Below, piece by piece: positions 48,341 to 52,759 of a stretch of DNA of 52,759 bases; the first letter of the stretch is position 1, and each line of letters opens with the position of its first letter. The notes beneath the pieces were generated by a model. The model was given only the letters and a program-made list of their open reading frames with translations, had not been told where the DNA came from and searched no databases. Source of the stretch: Cerrena zonata (taxonomy: Eukaryota > Basidiomycota > Agaricomycetes > Polyporales > Cerrenaceae). Position numbers and translations under genes: made by a program. The stretch is from positions 1-52,759 of the forward strand of contig JASBNA010000128.1 of assembly GCA_038087015.1 (NCBI GenBank). The letters are read 5' to 3'.

Positions 48341-49208
48341 GTTAGCAATTACTAACTCGGAGTCTTCGAATCTCTCTATCAAAAGAAGGTGTAAAGTCAA
48401 GTTTAAGTATAATTAAAAAAAATTTTTTTTTTTTTATTAGTCTTTTTTCAGTATTTTTTTTTTTTTTTTGACTTTTTCATGAAAACTAAAACTACTCTTA
48501 ACAAGATGAATTTCACATAATAACGGGTTTAGATAGCTGGTTGTCAAAATCCGACCAGGAACGGAATTGCCTAGTCGAGTGTTTAGTTTACGATAGTTAC
48601 CCAACCGTTTTAATGAAGTTCAGTGGTAAATTTTGCATTGGTTTTCGATTTAAGGTCATCGGCATCAATTGAAACTTCTGATGTTATTTTCCTAATTTAA
48701 CCAAGTTTTAGTTCAACAGTTACAAATCAACGGAAACAATGTAGAATTGACATTTCCGTTTGAAGAATGCATATACATAGGGTGGACAAAGAAGAGAGAA
48801 AGAAGTATTGTATTACACAATCGAGTAGGTGAGGATAATTCCAGGGAGTTACCCAAGCTGAGTCTCCCGGACTTACGTGGGGCCAAGTAACGTGGTGATA
48901 AGGGAGACGGCATGCTGTAGAGCAAGAGGGAAGACAGGGAGTAGGGAGTGGAAGGCTGCAAGGGCATTTTTGTGAATAGAGGCAGGACGGAAATCTACCA
49001 AAGAGTTCGGACGCTTAAAGATTTTGGTATTGGTACAGATACCCCCGGATGTTGGGAGGAAGAAGAGTAGAAGGTAGTTACAAAAGACCTAGAGAAGGTT
49101 TATTAAACTGGTAGGCTTGAGCAAGTTGAAATAACCAAATGAAATTTATTTAATCGAAGGGCATGATAGAATTGAAAGAAAAGAATTGAAGACATTAAGA
49201 GAACATAA
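48341..49208. promoter_or_regulatory. Intergenic region between regulator paralogs
   Basis: About 870 bp with T-rich tracts next to paralog A (48416-48475), then mixed-composition DNA. A minus-strand ORF at 48713-48967 has no recognisable content. It should contain the paralog A promoter and the paralog B 3'UTR. Confidence 0.4.
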
Positions 49209-51341
49209 CTAGATGGAATCATTACCGTAGAGGAAACCAATTGAAGGTTTATTGGTACAAGGATGATCATCGATTGAGTTTGCATCATTTGACAAGAAGA
49301 AATGTTGAACTTCAAAAGATTTTAAATGATTTAATATGGGGACAATTTCATCTTGTAAATGATTAACGTTTAAATTTTGTAGGATAACTTCATTTGATTT
49401 TCTAAAATGATAATTTGATAAGGATTCAATCATTTGATTAATAATTTTAAAATGATTTTTAGCAATTGGATTAAATTTATCATAACTACTTAAGTAAGAT
49501 AATCCAAGTTTTAAAATTTCTAATAATTGAGAATCTAAATCATCGATTAGATAAACACCCAAAGTTAAACAAGCGACTAAAGCACAATCTAATTTCATAT
49601 TTGGTTCTAATCTTCTAATGTTTGATTCGGATTCAGAACTAACGAGGGCAATAATCATTAATCCGCAACTTTTAGCTGAAGCTTGTTTAAATTCTTTTAT
49701 AAAATTTAAATCAATCATTGAATTTTTCAATTTTAAATTATATTGGCAATTTTTTTCATAAAGTAATATAATTCTACTTATTAAAAAAATTGAATAAATA
49801 TAACAAGCTTGAAGAAAAATACAAGCATAACGGTGTTTAACTTCAATATCGGAACTACCAGATGAACAATTTTTAACTAATAATTCTGAAGGTAAACTAG
49901 CTAACCAATTTTCTAGTTCATTAGTTAAAATTTTTATAATTTCCATACTAATTTCAGAATTTCTATAACAAATTCTAGTAATTTTAGCAGATATGTGAAC
50001 AATATGAATTTTATAATAATCAAATTTTGTTTCAAAAGATTTATTCGTATCAGGATCACAAACATAATCTTTTGGGTTTGAAATAAAAGTTAATTTTGAT
50101 TCTTCGATTTTCTTATATTCTTGGTTGAAATCCTCACATTCGTCTTCATTAAAACAAAATGGTAATCCTGATAATATAGAAAACATCTGTCCACATAAAT
50201 ATAATGATCTAAAGAGTTTTTTCCTATATCTTGGATCAAGATTTGATTCTTTTATTTTATGAATTTTAAGTATTTTAGCATAATTGATTGCATTATTGAT
50301 TTTAAACCATGAATTGGTTAAGTTCCCAGTGAATTGGTAATAAAAAGATTGTAAATAATTCGATTGTAGTAACCATAATTCACAATTTTTACTCAATTGT
50401 TTTTCAAAGTAAAGTGCATTCCCGAAAAAATTGATTGATTTCAATGATACAAAGTCTCCTTGGTTATAATCTTTAATAACTGTACCAATTGCCAATATCA
50501 AATAGATTATAACTTTATGTTTCAATATTTCTATTGAATCAGTTTTAGATTTGAGTACTTCATTTAAAGTCTTGATAAAGTTCAGTCTGTCAAATACAAA
50601 ATATTGCCAATTGAATTGAGTATCAAATAATTCAAACATTTCAATACATTCTCTTTTAGATAGTAAAGGACAGATATTAGACGTTGGCTCAATCAAGTTT
50701 TTAGGCTCTTTGGTATTGGATTTTGTTATATCTTGATCAAACTTGGTTGATCCAATGATATTCCTAAAAATGATTTGAGTTTCATGGAGCACAGCATTTG
50801 CCCCGGTGGTTGCATTATAAATTAACTTATTCTGTGCATCGATTTCAAAGAAATCATTAGTATTATCAATTGACTGTGACGACTCAACCGGTAAGCGATA
50901 ATTATTGGAAATCATATTTGTCAAGCATTGATTCTTCTTTAAATTACTTTTAAGTTCGATATTTTTAATTGGAGGTAGTATTGGAGTCTTAGTATTGGGT
51001 AATAAATGTTGCGGGAATTGTAAATTAAAAGTTGAACAATCATTATTCAATCGATTCAATGTTTCGGTGATCGAAGGAAGTTTAACATCATTGAATGAAC
51101 TTTTAGATGAGCCATTTTCCAATTCTAATTGTTTTTGTTTGGCCATTCTTTCTCCCTTTAATGATCTTTTATCAATACTTGAATAGATGCATTCATGGCC
51201 TCTTCTCTGACAAAGATAACATGGTTGTAGTCCTGAACACTTATACTTTCTCTTCTTACAATTATCGCAAGCCGTAGCCACTTTCCTTCTCTTTTCTGGA
51301 GGTATTATCCTAGAACGTTTTGGACGTTTGGATTTATCCAT
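49209..51341 (-). CDS. Zn(II)2Cys6 transcription factor, paralog B, intronless
   Basis: A 710-residue regulator from ATG 51341. The zinc cluster near residues 24-50 (ACDNCKKRKYKC, SGLQPCYLCQRRGHECIY) has the same spacing as paralog A and is preceded by KRPKRSRIIPPEKRRK. The shared body includes LIYNATTGANAVLHETQIIF, FDTQFNWQYFVFDRLNFI, HKVIIYLILAIGTVI and LEPNMKLDCALVACLTLGVY. Compared with paralog A it lacks the intron and keeps a more basic cluster (KKRKYK versus KTSKHK). Codons are very AT-rich in the body. The two genes lie head-to-tail 0.87 kb apart. Regulated process unknown. Confidence 0.92.
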   Translation of the reverse strand: MDKSKRPKRSRIIPPEKRRKVATACDNCKKRKYKCSGLQPCYLCQRRGHECIYSSIDKRSLKGERMAKQKQLELENGSSKSSFNDVKLPSITETLNRLNNDCSTFNLQFPQHLLPNTKTPILPPIKNIELKSNLKKNQCLTNMISNNYRLPVESSQSIDNTNDFFEIDAQNKLIYNATTGANAVLHETQIIFRNIIGSTKFDQDITKSNTKEPKNLIEPTSNICPLLSKRECIEMFELFDTQFNWQYFVFDRLNFIKTLNEVLKSKTDSIEILKHKVIIYLILAIGTVIKDYNQGDFVSLKSINFFGNALYFEKQLSKNCELWLLQSNYLQSFYYQFTGNLTNSWFKINNAINYAKILKIHKIKESNLDPRYRKKLFRSLYLCGQMFSILSGLPFCFNEDECEDFNQEYKKIEESKLTFISNPKDYVCDPDTNKSFETKFDYYKIHIVHISAKITRICYRNSEISMEIIKILTNELENWLASLPSELLVKNCSSGSSDIEVKHRYACIFLQACYIYSIFLISRIILLYEKNCQYNLKLKNSMIDLNFIKEFKQASAKSCGLMIIALVSSESESNIRRLEPNMKLDCALVACLTLGVYLIDDLDSQLLEILKLGLSYLSSYDKFNPIAKNHFKIINQMIESLSNYHFRKSNEVILQNLNVNHLQDEIVPILNHLKSFEVQHFFLSNDANSIDDHPCTNKPSIGFLYGNDSI

Positions 51342-52378
51342 TTTTCACCAATTTTGTTCCCCCAGAAGCGAAGTCTCTATTTACTTAAAGAAAAAAAGTT
51401 TCGAAATATTAAAACTAATACCAAACTTACTCCACCGAGATCTACTCTAGTAGTTGTACTTAAGTTATAATGGAAAAATGCTGAAGCTCTTAATAAGGTT
51501 CGTAATAAAATCAGCTCCAAAGGGAAAAATATCGTAGGTTTTTTTTAGGCTGGGTGTCCGGGTGTTTTCTTTGGTGGTAGTAATTAAAAGCGAAGCACCA
51601 GCAGAATCAGCCAATCAGAAGGCTTTTTAAATAAGGTTTGGGTTAAAGAAATTAGATAATTGCTTATTGCATTGGCATTCTTGGGCTGGCACTTGAGTTT
51701 ACCGTGAATCAGTGTTAAATTAGGCTTAAATTGGCAATTTTCAGCCTTTGCTGAGGGAATAGTAATTCGTACTGGGGTGAATGAATGAGGAGAATTCAGC
51801 CGTTTGACACTGGCACCGTCTGAGGCTTCGACATACTTACACTAGATGACACGCTGGACTGAATCGTGGGGCAAAATCATCATTGGAGATTGACCATGTG
51901 AGTCAGAATCACCCTTGTTGGTACAGTAATACTTACGAAAGAGTACCAGTTACGAAATCACCTTGCAAAAAGACGAAGGAGTACGGTGCGGATGCTCATA
52001 ATGACCCTATCATCGGGCTACTGGTGATGATTTGACTCCTATTTTTCATTTACGTACCGGTACTATATCGCTCTACTAGGACTGTATTGCTCTGAGTTGA
52101 CTCCACTGCATTAACAAATAAACTCATAATAAATTAACAATAAATTAACAATAAGTTAACCAAAGCAATAACTATCTTAACTTATACTTAAATCAATCTA
52201 AGTACTGGGAAGCTTCGCTTGACTTATTCAGTAACTGATTAGAATTTGTTAAGGTGTACGGGGTTTTTGCCAAACCAATGCGGAATTTTATGCGATGGGG
52301 AATTCCGCTTGGACGATATTTAAAACCCCCAGAGCCAGGGAAGAACTCCAGCTGGACCAGTTTTAAGTAGTTGACAAG
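51342..52378. promoter_or_regulatory. Divergent promoter of regulator B and aldolase-domain gene
   Basis: About 1.0 kb without a gene. It contains a Rap1-like variant GGTGTCCGGGTG at 51553-51564, a CCAAT in AGCCAATCAGA near 51609, a short AATAAATTAACAATAAATTA-type repeat at about 52117-52160, and GGTGTACGGGG at 52253-52263, 116 bp before the aldolase ATG, with an ATATTTAAAA TATA-like stretch near 52317. Confidence 0.5.
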
Positions 52379-52759
52379 ATGACACCAAGCACTAGTCAGA
52401 TCAAGGAGTTGGAGCCCAAGGTGACATCCAAAGGATACAAGGTGGAGAGCCAGGGAAGCTCTAATTTGGCCAAGGGAATGCCCCATCCCTATCCCTTACC
52501 AAGGTTCAACAGCAAAGAGGAAGAGATTCAACAACAGAAAGAACATATGGCTTGTGCTTTCAGGATCTTTGGTAGATTAGGTTTTGCCGAAGGGGTTGGG
52601 CTTGCAGGCCATTTTACTTTGCGGGACGGGAATACCTTTTGGATCAATCCGTTGGGGAAACATTTTTCATTTATGAAGGTTAGCGATTTTGTTCATGTTG
52701 ATGAAGAAGGAAATATCTTACCGGATGGGAACCAGGCCGCCATAAATAATGCAGGATTT
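52379..52759 (+). CDS. Class II aldolase/adducin-domain protein, 3' part outside window
   Basis: The frame opens at ATG 52379 and runs to the edge (127 codons). After a 50-residue leader (PHPYPLPRFNSKEEEIQQQK) the class II aldolase/adducin fold begins: HMACAFRIFGRLGFAEGVGL, AGHFTLRDGNTFWINPLGKH and FSFMKVSDFVHVDEEGNILP. The GxxGHxTxRD motif supplies the first metal-binding region in this family. Fungal members with this N-terminus are common but mostly uncharacterised (S. pombe Mug14 type); the enzyme activity cannot be stated. Confidence 0.9.
   Translation, partial: MTPSTSQIKELEPKVTSKGYKVESQGSSNLAKGMPHPYPLPRFNSKEEEIQQQKEHMACAFRIFGRLGFAEGVGLAGHFTLRDGNTFWINPLGKHFSFMKVSDFVHVDEEGNILPDGNQAAINNAGF

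Noticed and set aside
52027..52105. TGATGA and CTGA words that could be C and D boxes of a snoRNA
   Set aside because: No terminal stem, no recognisable guide to rRNA, and both words are short.

Overview
The window is nuclear chromosomal DNA of a budding yeast from the CUG-Ser1 clade (Debaryomycetaceae/Metschnikowiaceae type). Two independent alignments support reading CTG as serine. At 41805-41807 a CTG falls on the usual Ser of the 'NSSLLIDDIED' stretch of GGPP synthases. At 31614-31616 a CTG falls on the usual Ser of the ABC-transporter 'LDxxSE' D-loop. Other fungal features are compact introns with GTATGT donors and TACTAAC branch sites, a PDI ending in HDEL, Zn(II)2Cys6 regulators and AT-rich DNA. 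I cannot name the species.

Layout. 1-5.1 kb: KAE1 (3' end off the left edge) diverges from the DASH subunit gene SPC34. RPL30 and RPL24 are divergent, as in S. cerevisiae; each has an intron, and RPL30 carries what looks like the L30 autoregulatory kink-turn. A taspase/asparaginase-family hydrolase and a tRNA-Ile(AAU) follow. 5.2-7.1 kb: a decayed Zn-cluster regulator and a compositionally odd segment with a doubtful small ORF. 7.1-18 kb: BOR1, SRO9-like La-motif protein, PXMP4-like peroxisomal protein, PDI1, GID7. 19-29.5 kb: a Zn2Cys6 regulator, three proteins without a confident name, a VPS9-domain Rab GEF (MUK1-like) and an F-box/LRR protein. 29.8-38.4 kb: mitochondrial ABC transporter MDL1, which has no usable AUG, and ATG26, broken by several frameshifts and stops. 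38.8-45.8 kb: MET2 (first AUG out of frame), a frameshifted derlin (DER1), BTS1, an unknown coiled protein, DPH5, PER1. 46.2-51.3 kb: two tandem paralogous Zn2Cys6 regulators, one with an intron inside its zinc cluster. The right edge cuts a class II aldolase/adducin-domain gene.

Genes are monocistronic and mostly in convergent or divergent pairs, so function is mainly per gene. There is an ER/secretory theme (PDI1 with a UPRE-like site, DER1, PER1), a translation theme (RPL30, RPL24, KAE1, DPH5, SRO9, tRNA-Ile) and a membrane/lipid theme (BTS1, ATG26, MDL1, BOR1, PXMP4).

The main signals beyond ordinary genes are: (1) the RPL30 kink-turn overlapping a weak 5' splice site; (2) a GGTGTACGGG motif, matching the core of many yeast telomere repeats and the Rap1 site, recurring in promoters across the window but absent from the ribosomal-protein promoter; (3) clustered one-base frame changes in ATG26, MET2 and DER1 that need read-level checking; (4) the missing AUG of MDL1; and (5) several short tandem-repeat arrays and GC-rich islands in otherwise empty intergenic DNA.
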